64,000 bases of DNA from G965230065 sp965230065 (lineage in GTDB: Bacteria; Bacteroidota; Bacteroidia; Cytophagales; Cyclobacteriaceae), in the NCBI GenBank assembly GCA_965230065.1, contig OZ245942.1:2604001-2668000 (forward strand), written 5' to 3'. Positions within the stretch are counted from its first letter, which is position 1. Each line of letters opens with the position of its first letter. Below the pieces are notes generated by a model. That model saw nothing but the letters and a program-made list of their open reading frames with translations, did not search any database and was not told the DNA's origin. A program made the position numbers and the translations under genes. Positions 53,268 through 61,722 of this stretch are shown in pieces.

Positions 53268-53648
53268 GTGCTGAGAAAAAAGTCTTGGTGAATTGTGGTA
53301 CAGGGGGTCGGACGGCCGATGCCACCAGCATCTTGCCTGTACAGGCAAGCCTGTTCCACAGGGTTTTAAACTAGCAAAATATATTTGTCCGTACTTACAA
53401 ACTATCTTTTTATCTATTAATAATCATTCTATTATTATAGAAAATTCGTTAATATATTCCTAATTTCATTGCTATATTTTCATAATAAATGAAAATTAAT
53501 TGAACAAAATATAAAAATGAAAAAGCACTTGAAATAAGGAGGGGCACAAATCCTGTTTATTCCCTTTGATTAGTATATCGGGCCTGCTCATGCAGCATAA
53601 ATAAAAACCAGCAGTGTTTGGGTGGCCAAGCTTTAAAAAAATATACTA
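53268..53648. other. Intergenic region between sigma and FecR genes with a perfect palindrome
   Basis: CTTGCCTGTACAGGCAAG (53332-53349) is an 18-bp perfect palindrome close to the sigma gene end, probably a terminator or repeat relic. The following ~250 bp are very AT-rich and probably contain the promoter of the FecR-SusCD genes. I see no coding sequence. Confidence 0.5.
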
Positions 53649-54686
53649 ATGAAATATGAGGATTACAGTTTACAGGATTTTTTGCTAGATGACTTCTTTA
53701 TAAAGTGGGTGAAAAACCCCGACCCCTCCACTGATGATTTTTGGCAAAAGTGGATAGAAAATCATCCCGAAAAGAAGCTATTGATAGAAAAAGCAAAGCT
53801 CATCGTATCATCGGTAAGGTTTGAAGATACACCCCTGAGTGAGCAGGAAGTACAAGCCATGTGGCACCAGGTGCAGATGAAAAACGAAGCGGCTTCCCGT
53901 CCGGTACATACTGTTCCTACCAGGAAACTGCCCATACAAAATATCAAGTACTGGCAAAAAATGGCGGCTGCCCTGGCCGGTATCATTTTCTTGTCAGTTA
54001 TCACTTTTCTCCTCTTCAAAAATGCGAGTGGTGACATGGTCACCTATCGTACTGCTTATGGTGAAACACAAACCATTACCCTTCCCGATAGCTCCACGGT
54101 AACCCTGAATGCCAATTCTACTTTAAAGTACGCTGCTACTTGGGAAAGTTCTTCCCGGCAGGTTTGGCTTGAAGGGGAAGCTTTCTTCACTGTAGAGCAT
54201 ACCGTGAACGATAGTAAATTTTTGGTGCATACCGACCTGGTAAATGTAGAAGTGCTGGGCACAAAGTTTAACGTGCGCCAGCGAAGGGGTAAAGCCCGTG
54301 TTGTGCTGAATGAAGGGAAAGTGAAACTCAGCAAAAACCAGGAGGAGGTTACCGAAAACGTAATCATGAAACCCGGTGAACTGGTGGAAGTAACCCAAGG
54401 CCGGACGGAATATGCCAAAAAAAAGGTGAATACCGAACTATATACCTCCTGGACAGACAATAAGCTCATTTTTGACGGAACCCCGGTGGCCGAAATAGCC
54501 CAGCTACTGGAAGATAATTATGGTTTTGAAGTAGTGATTAACGATACTACCCTGGCTACCAAAAAGTTCAAAGGGGCCGTAGATGTTCACGATATCCAGA
54601 GCCTTTTAGGGCAAATGAGTAAAGTGTTTCAGATTGATATTGAACAAAATGACCAGAAAATACTAATGAAACCCCGAGAGCGATAA
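53649..54686 (+). CDS. FecR-family anti-sigma factor (module 2)
   Basis: A 345-residue paralogue, equal in length to the module 1 protein. One helix at about residues 105-123 ('MAAALAGIIFLSVITFLLF'), FecR domain 'YGETQTITLPDSSTVTLNAN' 'STLKYAATWESSSRQVWLEG' 'EAFFTVEH', 'VEVLGTKFNVRQRRGKARVV', and DUF4974 'LIFDGTPVAEIAQLLEDNYG'. It transmits the transport signal from the STN domain of SusC to the sigma factor. Confidence 0.93.
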   Translation: MKYEDYSLQDFLLDDFFIKWVKNPDPSTDDFWQKWIENHPEKKLLIEKAKLIVSSVRFEDTPLSEQEVQAMWHQVQMKNEAASRPVHTVPTRKLPIQNIKYWQKMAAALAGIIFLSVITFLLFKNASGDMVTYRTAYGETQTITLPDSSTVTLNANSTLKYAATWESSSRQVWLEGEAFFTVEHTVNDSKFLVHTDLVNVEVLGTKFNVRQRRGKARVVLNEGKVKLSKNQEEVTENVIMKPGELVEVTQGRTEYAKKKVNTELYTSWTDNKLIFDGTPVAEIAQLLEDNYGFEVVINDTTLATKKFKGAVDVHDIQSLLGQMSKVFQIDIEQNDQKILMKPRER

Positions 54687-54725
54687 TTAATAATAAAATT
54701 TTTCATTACCCTAAACCTATATGTT

Positions 54726-57700
54726 ATGAAGAAATCAATACAACCATTCTATTATTGGTTGCTGATCGCCATCCTGTCAAGTAGTGGCATGAGCACCTAT
54801 GCACAGGCACCCCTGGCCTCCCTCGGTCTACAGGGTCATAAGTATGAGCCTCGACAGGCCACTTCACTCATTGAAGTATTGTCAGATTTGGAAATTAAGT
54901 ACCAAACCACTTTTAGTTACGATCAGGGTTTGCTGCAAAACAAGATAGTAAATACAAAGTTGGTAAAAGTCGCGGAAGGGGATTTGGCAGCCACTCTCAC
55001 CAAATTGTTGAAGCCTTTCCGCCTCAGGTATGAAAAATTTGACGAAGAAACCTACGTCATCTATGCTGAGGAAGCACCCAAAACCCTGGAAAAAACAGAA
55101 AAAAGGCTGTTCCAGCATTTTAATAACGGAGGCGCCAGCGCCCCGGAGCTTTTGCCAAGCCTTCAGGTCAGGAGTATTGAAACTACAGTACAGCTTGATA
55201 AAACCATTTCCGGCAAAGTAACCGATGAAAACCAGGATGGATTGCCCGGTGTAAATATCGTAGTAAAAGGCACTACAGTTGGAACGGTAACGGATGTGAA
55301 TGGAAACTACCGCCTCTCTGTGCCCGATGAAACCACAATCCTTTTGTTTTCTTCTGTAGGGTATGCCACGGAGGAAGTATCAATTGGAGGGCGTTCTGTA
55401 ATTAACCTGGAAATGGTGCCGGATATACAGTCGCTTTCTGAAGTAGTAGTAATTGGTTACGGCAGCGTGCAAAAACGCGACCTCACCGGGTCGGTTTCTT
55501 CAGTGAGCAGCGAGGACATAAAAAGAGTACCCGTGCTCGGTTTAGACCAGGCTTTACAAGGGCGTGCCTCGGGGGTGTACGTTACCAACAACAACGCCAA
55601 TCCCGGAGGAGAGGTAAACATCCGTATCAGAGGCACTAACTCTGTTCAGGGGTATAACGAACCGCTTTACATCATAGACGGATACATTGGCGGAAACATC
55701 AATACCGTAGACCCCAATGATATAGCATCGATGGAAGTACTGAAAGATGCTTCCTCAACGGCTATTTACGGTGCCAGGGGAGCCAATGGGGTGGTCATTG
55801 TCACTACAAAAAGTGGAACCAAGGGCCAGAATAACCTTTCATTCAATATGTTTTATGGGTGGCAGACACCCAGAAAAAAAGTTGACCTGATGGGGGCGCG
55901 GGATTATGCATCTTTCATAAACCGCATCAATGAAGACCGGGGCGACCCCCTCACCTACCCCAATCTGGACAACCTGTCTGCTGATACCGACTGGCAGGAT
56001 GAAATTTTACGCACTGCGCCCTGGCAAAACTACAGCCTTGCGGCCAGCGGAGGTAGCGATAAATTGAATTATTATGTTTCGGGCGGATACGTAAACCAGC
56101 AGGGGATTGTAAAAGAAACCGGGTACGACCGCTTTAATATTCGGGCAAATTTTGATGCCCGTATTTCTGATAAAATCAAAATGGGCGCCCGCCTGGGGCT
56201 GGCCAGAATAAACCGTACCCGGCAGCAGGGAGAAGAATTTGGCGGTATTTCCAATGTTTTCCACCCGGTTTCCCAGGCACTGTTGCTGCCTCCTACCCGT
56301 TCGCCCCGCGATGAAGACGGCAACCTGCTTCCTGAAGTGATAGACGATAATGGAAGTTCCCGTGAGAACCCGCCCTACCACCTTGAGAATGTGACCAATG
56401 AGGTTTTTGCTACCAATTTTACCGGTAACTTGTACGCAGAGTTTCAACTGCTGAACCCTTTAAAATTCAGGACTTCGCTGGGTTTCAATATTTCTGACCA
56501 AAAACTGAACCGCTACAAGCCTTCCCATGTGTTCGAGTCTAATGATGGTAACCGGAACCGGGCCGACGTGGATACACGCTTTAATACTGGCTGGCTGAAT
56601 GAGAACTACCTTACTTTTGAAAAAAGAATGGGCATACATGAGCTGGAGGCAGTGGGAGGAATCACTTTGCAAGGCAATTACTACGAGAGGCTGAACACAG
56701 TGGTGTACGACTTTGCCGTAGATGATTTCGAATACCACAACATCAGCGCAGGCTCTACCATCAATACCTACAATACCGATATGAGCGAGTGGACGCAGGT
56801 GTCATTTTTTGGGCGCTTGCATTATGTGTTGAATGATAAATACCTGTTTACCATCAACGGCCGTTACGATGGCAATTCTAAATTTGGTAAAGACCATAAA
56901 TGGGGCTTTTTCCCGTCAGGGGCTGTGGCCTGGAGATTATCGGATGAAGATTTTATCCAGGACCTGGGCGTGTTTACCGATTTGAAACTGCGTGCCAGCT
57001 ATGGGGTTTCCGGTAGTGAAGCCCTGGGGCCTTACAATTCCCTTTCGGCCATGGCCTCTAATAGTGAGGCATATATCATTGGCGGATCACCCGTGGTAGG
57101 CTTTTGGCCAAACCGCCTGCCAAACCCTGCCCTGCGTTGGGAACAAACCACACAACTGGACATCGGCCTTGATTTTGGGGTACTGAATGGGAGGTTGAAC
57201 TTCGTAATGGATTATTTTGATAAAACTACCGAAGACCTGTTCCTGAACCGCCCGGTACCCCAAACTTCAGGCGTAAGCACCATTCGTCAAAACATCGGCA
57301 GCCTCAGCAACTCCGGGTTTGAATTTGGCATTGATGCCGTTCCGGTAGACGGGAATTTCTCATGGAATGTATCGCTCAACGGTACGTATCAGCAGTCTGA
57401 AATCCTGGATTTGGGTGACGAAGAAGAAATCATTACCGGTAATTTTGGCGGTAGCCTCAAAGTAGGCAATATGCAAGTAATGCGGGTGGGTGAGCCACTC
57501 GGTTCTTTCTTCGGGTACGAAACGGCCGGAACCTGGAACACCACCGACGACCTGGAAGCTTACACCCAGTTTGGCAACGGTGTAGAAGCAGGGGATGTAA
57601 AGTTGGTTGATTTTAACCAGGATGGGGATGTAAACGAAGAGGACAGGCAGATTATTGGATACGCCCAACCCAAGTTCTACGGAGGGATCAATAATAATTT

Positions 57701-58160
57701 CAGCTATAAGAATATTGACCTTTCCATATTTTTCCAGTGGACAGCCGGCAACAATGTGTTCAATGCTACCAGTTACAATATTTGGGACCCGGGCAATACC
57801 AGTAGTAAACATGAAGGCCTGAAAGATGCCTGGACGCCCGAAAATCAGGATACGGACATTCCGCGAGCCGGTACACTCATGCCCAAGGTAATCTACGATA
57901 TGTATGTGGAAAATGCCTCTTTCATAAGAATGCGGGAAATCACATTGGGTTATACCTTGCCCGACAACCTGCTGGAGCGGTTGAATATCAATACGTTGCG
58001 GTTTTATGTAACCGGCACCAATTTGCTCACCTTTACAGAATACACTGGTTATGACCCCGAAGTAAATATTGCGGGAGGCAGTATTTCTGTTATCAATACC
58101 GACAATGGTAGTTACCCCCGGGCCAAGTCATTCATTCTGGGATTGAACCTGACGTTCTAA
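54726..58160 (+). CDS. SusC/RagA TonB-dependent outer-membrane transporter with STN domain (module 2)
   Basis: A 1144-residue transporter with a signal peptide ending 'SGMSTYAQA', STN domain at ~45-115 ('IEVLSDLEIKYQTTFSYDQG'), carboxypeptidase-regulatory-like domain ~158-245 ('GLPGVNIVVKGTTVGTVTDV'), plug ('GLDQALQGRASGVYVTNNNA' 'NVRIRGTNS'-type 'NIRIRGTNSVQGYNEPLYII') and a barrel ending 'SFILGLNLTF'. The barrel differs clearly from the module 1 SusC, so it should take up a different glycan. The SusD partner follows after 31 bp. Confidence 0.95.
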   Translation: MKKSIQPFYYWLLIAILSSSGMSTYAQAPLASLGLQGHKYEPRQATSLIEVLSDLEIKYQTTFSYDQGLLQNKIVNTKLVKVAEGDLAATLTKLLKPFRLRYEKFDEETYVIYAEEAPKTLEKTEKRLFQHFNNGGASAPELLPSLQVRSIETTVQLDKTISGKVTDENQDGLPGVNIVVKGTTVGTVTDVNGNYRLSVPDETTILLFSSVGYATEEVSIGGRSVINLEMVPDIQSLSEVVVIGYGSVQKRDLTGSVSSVSSEDIKRVPVLGLDQALQGRASGVYVTNNNANPGGEVNIRIRGTNSVQGYNEPLYIIDGYIGGNINTVDPNDIASMEVLKDASSTAIYGARGANGVVIVTTKSGTKGQNNLSFNMFYGWQTPRKKVDLMGARDYASFINRINEDRGDPLTYPNLDNLSADTDWQDEILRTAPWQNYSLAASGGSDKLNYYVSGGYVNQQGIVKETGYDRFNIRANFDARISDKIKMGARLGLARINRTRQQGEEFGGISNVFHPVSQALLLPPTRSPRDEDGNLLPEVIDDNGSSRENPPYHLENVTNEVFATNFTGNLYAEFQLLNPLKFRTSLGFNISDQKLNRYKPSHVFESNDGNRNRADVDTRFNTGWLNENYLTFEKRMGIHELEAVGGITLQGNYYERLNTVVYDFAVDDFEYHNISAGSTINTYNTDMSEWTQVSFFGRLHYVLNDKYLFTINGRYDGNSKFGKDHKWGFFPSGAVAWRLSDEDFIQDLGVFTDLKLRASYGVSGSEALGPYNSLSAMASNSEAYIIGGSPVVGFWPNRLPNPALRWEQTTQLDIGLDFGVLNGRLNFVMDYFDKTTEDLFLNRPVPQTSGVSTIRQNIGSLSNSGFEFGIDAVPVDGNFSWNVSLNGTYQQSEILDLGDEEEIITGNFGGSLKVGNMQVMRVGEPLGSFFGYETAGTWNTTDDLEAYTQFGNGVEAGDVKLVDFNQDGDVNEEDRQIIGYAQPKFYGGINNNFSYKNIDLSIFFQWTAGNNVFNATSYNIWDPGNTSSKHEGLKDAWTPENQDTDIPRAGTLMPKVIYDMYVENASFIRMREITLGYTLPDNLLERLNINTLRFYVTGTNLLTFTEYTGYDPEVNIAGGSISVINTDNGSYPRAKSFILGLNLTF

Positions 58161-58191
58161 GCTATTTTACAACCGAAAAATAAAGCATACA

Positions 58192-59682
58192 ATGAAACGA
58201 TATATTCTGATTCCGATAGTGGCCCTGCTGATGATTACGGCACAGGGTTGTGAAGAGTATTTGGAAGAAAACCCAAAAGCATTTGCTTCTTCCGAAAACC
58301 TGTTTAATTCAACCAATGGCATCACCCAGGTGTTGCATGGGGTTTATGAAGCCGGACGTAACGTATACAGAGGGCGTTATTATGTAATGATGTTCGGCAT
58401 TACTTCCGATGAAATTTATTACAGAAACTCCAATACCAGCCGGATAGAAATGCAGAATTTTGTGTTTACCCCTACCAACGGTAACCTGGGGCGTTTTTGG
58501 CAAACCAACACTTTCGGCATAGCCCGTGCCAACCAAATAATTGAAGGCGTGCAGGGTTTTCCTGATGAAGAATTTGCCAACCGGATTATTGCTGAAGCCA
58601 AATTTTTAAGGGCCTGGTATTATTTCGGGCAGGTGCGTGCCTATGGTGCTGTACCCCTGATTACCGAGTATGAAAACGCGGATCTGTTCCCTCCGGCATC
58701 GGGCATTCCTCAGATTTATGAACAAATCATAGCCGATTTACAGGAAGCTGAACAACACTTACCTGGCTGGCAGGAAATCAGCGGGGAAACCGGCAGGGCT
58801 ACCCGTGGTGCTGCCAAATCGTTGCTGGGGCAGGTTTACCTGACCATGGCCACCACACCCGAAACGGCCGATGCTCAATATTTCGATATGGCCGCGGCCA
58901 AACTGAAAGAGGTGATTGACACCGAAGGTTATGGTTTGATTGAAGATTATGCTCCGGTTTTCTGGCCTGAGAATGAAGGAGGCCCGGAAGATATTTTCTC
59001 TTACCAGTTTGAGCCCAATACCCGGAATAATAACAGCATCATGGCTGATTTTAGTCCAAACCCGGACGTATACAACCAGCGGGGGTACAATAACTTTCAT
59101 ATAGAACCTGCTTTGTATGATATGTTTGAACCCCAGGATGAAAGGCGGCAGTTGATGATCAAAGGAGAATATACGGTATACCATTACAACGAATCCGGAA
59201 CACTGGTAGACTCTTCTATGCATGAAACCCCGGATGGGATGGCCTTTACCCAGAAATACCAGGACCCCGAATGGAGCAAGTATTCTCATAATAACCACGG
59301 TACCAATCTGCCTTTAATCCGCTATGCTGACGTACTCTTGATGTACGCAGAAGCTGTGAACGAATCGCAGGGGCCCACCGCTAAGGCATACATGGGCATT
59401 GATATGGTAAGGGAAAGGTCAAACGCGAGCATGCTGCCAAGAGGGCTAAGCCAGGATGCCCTGCGACAGGCCATCCGCAATGAGCGGTATATGGAATTTC
59501 ACGGGGAAGGTGTACGCTGGTACGACCTTGTACGCTGGGGCATGCTTAAAGAACGGGTAGAGGCCATAAGGCCCGGTGTAACTGTGAGCTGGCCCAAGCA
59601 CCGCTTTTTCCCCATTCCTCAAAATGAAGTGGACGCCAACCCCAACCTAGACCAGAACGATGGATATGTTACAGGTGAGTGA
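58192..59682 (+). CDS. SusD/RagB-family glycan-binding lipoprotein (module 2)
   Basis: A 496-residue surface lipoprotein: leader with lipobox 'MITAQGC' (C20), then 'EEYLEENPKAFASSENLFNS'; SusD TPR-like core 'IIAEAKFLRAWYYFGQVRAY' 'GAVPLITEY', 'YADVLLMYAEAVNESQGPT', 'NERYMEFHGEGVRWYDLVRW' and the ending 'HRFFPIPQNEVDANPNLDQN'. It binds the oligosaccharide and covers the SusC barrel. The hairpin after it probably terminates the transcript. Confidence 0.95.
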   Translation: MKRYILIPIVALLMITAQGCEEYLEENPKAFASSENLFNSTNGITQVLHGVYEAGRNVYRGRYYVMMFGITSDEIYYRNSNTSRIEMQNFVFTPTNGNLGRFWQTNTFGIARANQIIEGVQGFPDEEFANRIIAEAKFLRAWYYFGQVRAYGAVPLITEYENADLFPPASGIPQIYEQIIADLQEAEQHLPGWQEISGETGRATRGAAKSLLGQVYLTMATTPETADAQYFDMAAAKLKEVIDTEGYGLIEDYAPVFWPENEGGPEDIFSYQFEPNTRNNNSIMADFSPNPDVYNQRGYNNFHIEPALYDMFEPQDERRQLMIKGEYTVYHYNESGTLVDSSMHETPDGMAFTQKYQDPEWSKYSHNNHGTNLPLIRYADVLLMYAEAVNESQGPTAKAYMGIDMVRERSNASMLPRGLSQDALRQAIRNERYMEFHGEGVRWYDLVRWGMLKERVEAIRPGVTVSWPKHRFFPIPQNEVDANPNLDQNDGYVTGE

Positions 59683-59712
59683 TATTGTATGTTAAAACCC
59701 CAATACCTTTGA

Positions 59713-59745
59713 AGACTTCTGAAGTTTCTGAAACTTCAGAAGTCT
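59713..59745 (+). terminator. Perfect 15-bp hairpin of the GACTTC-GAA family, terminator of SusCD module 2
   Basis: AGACTTCTGAAGTTT, loop CTG and the exact complement, followed by TTTTTC. It begins 31 bp after the SusD stop. Confidence 0.75.
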
Positions 59746-59799
59746 TTTTCTTTTGTTAATAGAAACCAAATTTTCGTATTTTACCCAAAAATACATGCC

Positions 59800-61269
59800 A
59801 TGATAAAAAATACCATTTGTGTCATCTTAATCTTTGTCTCCTTTGCTGCACCAGCACAGCAAAAAGACTATCTCTTTTACATACAAACCCATGCCGATAA
59901 TCTGATGGCTCACGGAAAAGATGAATACGGAACCGTAAAAACCAATATGCTCGCTTCTGTGATTGACACCCGGGATATGAGCGTGCCCCGATCGGGCGTG
60001 CCGGCTACGGAAGGCACCCGTTCGCACGACAGGGCCGTGGGAGGCAGTAACTTCTATCATGATGTGGAAACCATCAAGCTGTTTAAAACTCTGAGTGAAT
60101 TAACAGGCAATGATAAATACCAAAATTTTACGGTGGATTATGCCCGTGACTTTTTAGCAAACTGCCAAAATGAATACTCCGGATTGCTGGGCTGGGGCGA
60201 GCACCTTTACTATAACTTCTATGCAGATTCGGTAATGGTGGGTGATATTGAAAACCCCAGAGATGATAAATACCATGAATTTTTGAAAGAAACCCCGCCC
60301 TGGGCATTTCTATGGGACATAGATACGGCAGCCGTAAGAAAAGCCATTGCCGGGGTGCGTTACCACTTCCGAAGCCCTGTTACCCAAAGCTTTCTTTTTA
60401 ACCGCCATGCCTATTATTACAAACAAAATAAAAGAGAATACCGGGGGCTGGCCCAGCATCAGGATGGCGGGCAACCCTGGATTAAACACAGCGGGCTGCA
60501 ATGTTACTCATTCACATTTCTTCATGATAATTCTCAAACTCCAGAATGGAGGCGGTGGGCAGAAGGGGCTGGTTCTTTGTATTGGAACTATCGCAATCCG
60601 GTAACCAACCTTACCGTCTCCTGTATTGATGATCCCCGGCCTAATGCTGCCCATGCTTCCTTGAATTCTATGAGCATATTGAGCTATTATTTGCTGAAAT
60701 CCTGGCAGTTGCATCCGGAGTTTTCTCATTTCAGGGCAAGGGCCGAAGTTATGCTGAAATCTGCCGAAAAATACTCCTGGGATGCGGAAAGAAAAGGGTA
60801 TTACAGCGGGCTGAACCTGGACGGAACCGTTTTCGACAATGAATTAATCCCGGTGATTTACACAGGCTACGGAGGCTCTGATATCATTGCTTTTGGCCGC
60901 ATTGCCGCCTATTTTTATCAAACTACTGGCGATGAGGCGTATAAAGAAATGGTACAAAAAGTAGCCGATATGCTCCTCACCACCACCTGGCCCGATGATT
61001 TTGTGGTGAACAGCCTGGCAGCAGCCCTGCAATTTTCTTTGGATGCTTATGAAGTTTTGGATGATAAACGCATGTTACAATCGGCCAAAAATTATGCAGC
61101 TATTGGTATAGACAAGCTTTGGAGCGGTAAACTCTTCGTCCGCCAGCCAGGCGATCCGTATTATGAAGCCAAACTGGGCACCAATGAATTCGTAACAGGG
61201 ATTTTGCGTTTGCATTTGACAGAAAGTAATCAGGAGGAAGAAGCCACACTCACCCATTGGTCGTTTTAG
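59800..61269 (+). CDS. Secreted alpha/alpha-barrel glycan-active enzyme (pectate-lyase-like annotation)
   Basis: A 489-residue protein with signal peptide ending 'FAAPAQQ'. Several helix pairs suggest an (alpha/alpha) toroid: 'HADNLMAHGKDEYGTVKTNM' at the start, 'HDVETIKLFKTLSELTGNDK', 'SGLLGWGEHLYYNFY' with a conserved 'LGWGEH', 'GYYSGLNLDGTVFDNELIP' and 'DDFVVNSLAAALQFSLDAYE'. Similar proteins in Planctomycetes and Bacteroidota are called pectate lyase or hypothetical glycosyl hydrolase. I cannot identify the catalytic residues with certainty, nor the substrate. It belongs to module 2, just upstream of a sulfatase, and may act on a sulfated uronate-containing polymer (inference). Confidence 0.7.
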   Translation: MIKNTICVILIFVSFAAPAQQKDYLFYIQTHADNLMAHGKDEYGTVKTNMLASVIDTRDMSVPRSGVPATEGTRSHDRAVGGSNFYHDVETIKLFKTLSELTGNDKYQNFTVDYARDFLANCQNEYSGLLGWGEHLYYNFYADSVMVGDIENPRDDKYHEFLKETPPWAFLWDIDTAAVRKAIAGVRYHFRSPVTQSFLFNRHAYYYKQNKREYRGLAQHQDGGQPWIKHSGLQCYSFTFLHDNSQTPEWRRWAEGAGSLYWNYRNPVTNLTVSCIDDPRPNAAHASLNSMSILSYYLLKSWQLHPEFSHFRARAEVMLKSAEKYSWDAERKGYYSGLNLDGTVFDNELIPVIYTGYGGSDIIAFGRIAAYFYQTTGDEAYKEMVQKVADMLLTTTWPDDFVVNSLAAALQFSLDAYEVLDDKRMLQSAKNYAAIGIDKLWSGKLFVRQPGDPYYEAKLGTNEFVTGILRLHLTESNQEEEATLTHWSF

Positions 61270-61722
61270 TGCCTTTTTCAACTTTGAAAAAGCTGAGGTA
61301 AAGCGTAAATGATGCGTTGCGGTTCTACAGCGGGATACGGTGATAAAGACATCTTGATGCCATAGCTTTGTCAAAGTTTCCCAAAGAAATTATTAAAGTA
61401 CAAGGTTTTTTGTTATATATATAAGACATATTTGGTTTAAAATCCTAATTGCTAATTATTGCAACCTAGGGTAAAAAATAATAGCGTTCTTCGTTCTTCT
61501 CGGATGAGCGGGAGCGAATTCCGGGATCTCCCACTTCAAAGCAGGAGGTGCCAGAATAAATCCGGCAAGGATCCCTATTTTTTAACCCTATGATAATTTG
61601 TCAGTACATCTAAACCCTAAACTTTTTGAGTTAAAGAAATATGGTTTTGGCTTGTTAAACACTTTTCAAGCACGTCAAACTCCAAACATAAAACTGTAAA
61701 CTCTCCCTTCATTCAGTCGATT
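61270..61722. other. Intergenic region before the second sulfatase
   Basis: 453 bp without a gene on either strand. Most of its middle is the inverted-repeat element listed separately. The stretch 61620-61720 contains 'AAACTTTTTGAG' and 'AAACATAAAACTG' words like other leaders in this region, and must include the sulfatase promoter. Confidence 0.4.
61467..61590. repeat. Possible MITE-like element with inverted terminal repeats
   Basis: TAGGGTAAAAAATA (61467-61480) and TATTTTTTAACCCTA (61576-61590) are complementary apart from one extra base, and enclose ~95 bp with no coding capacity. No clear target-site duplication flanks it. It could be a short non-autonomous element or a chance structure. 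Confidence 0.35.
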
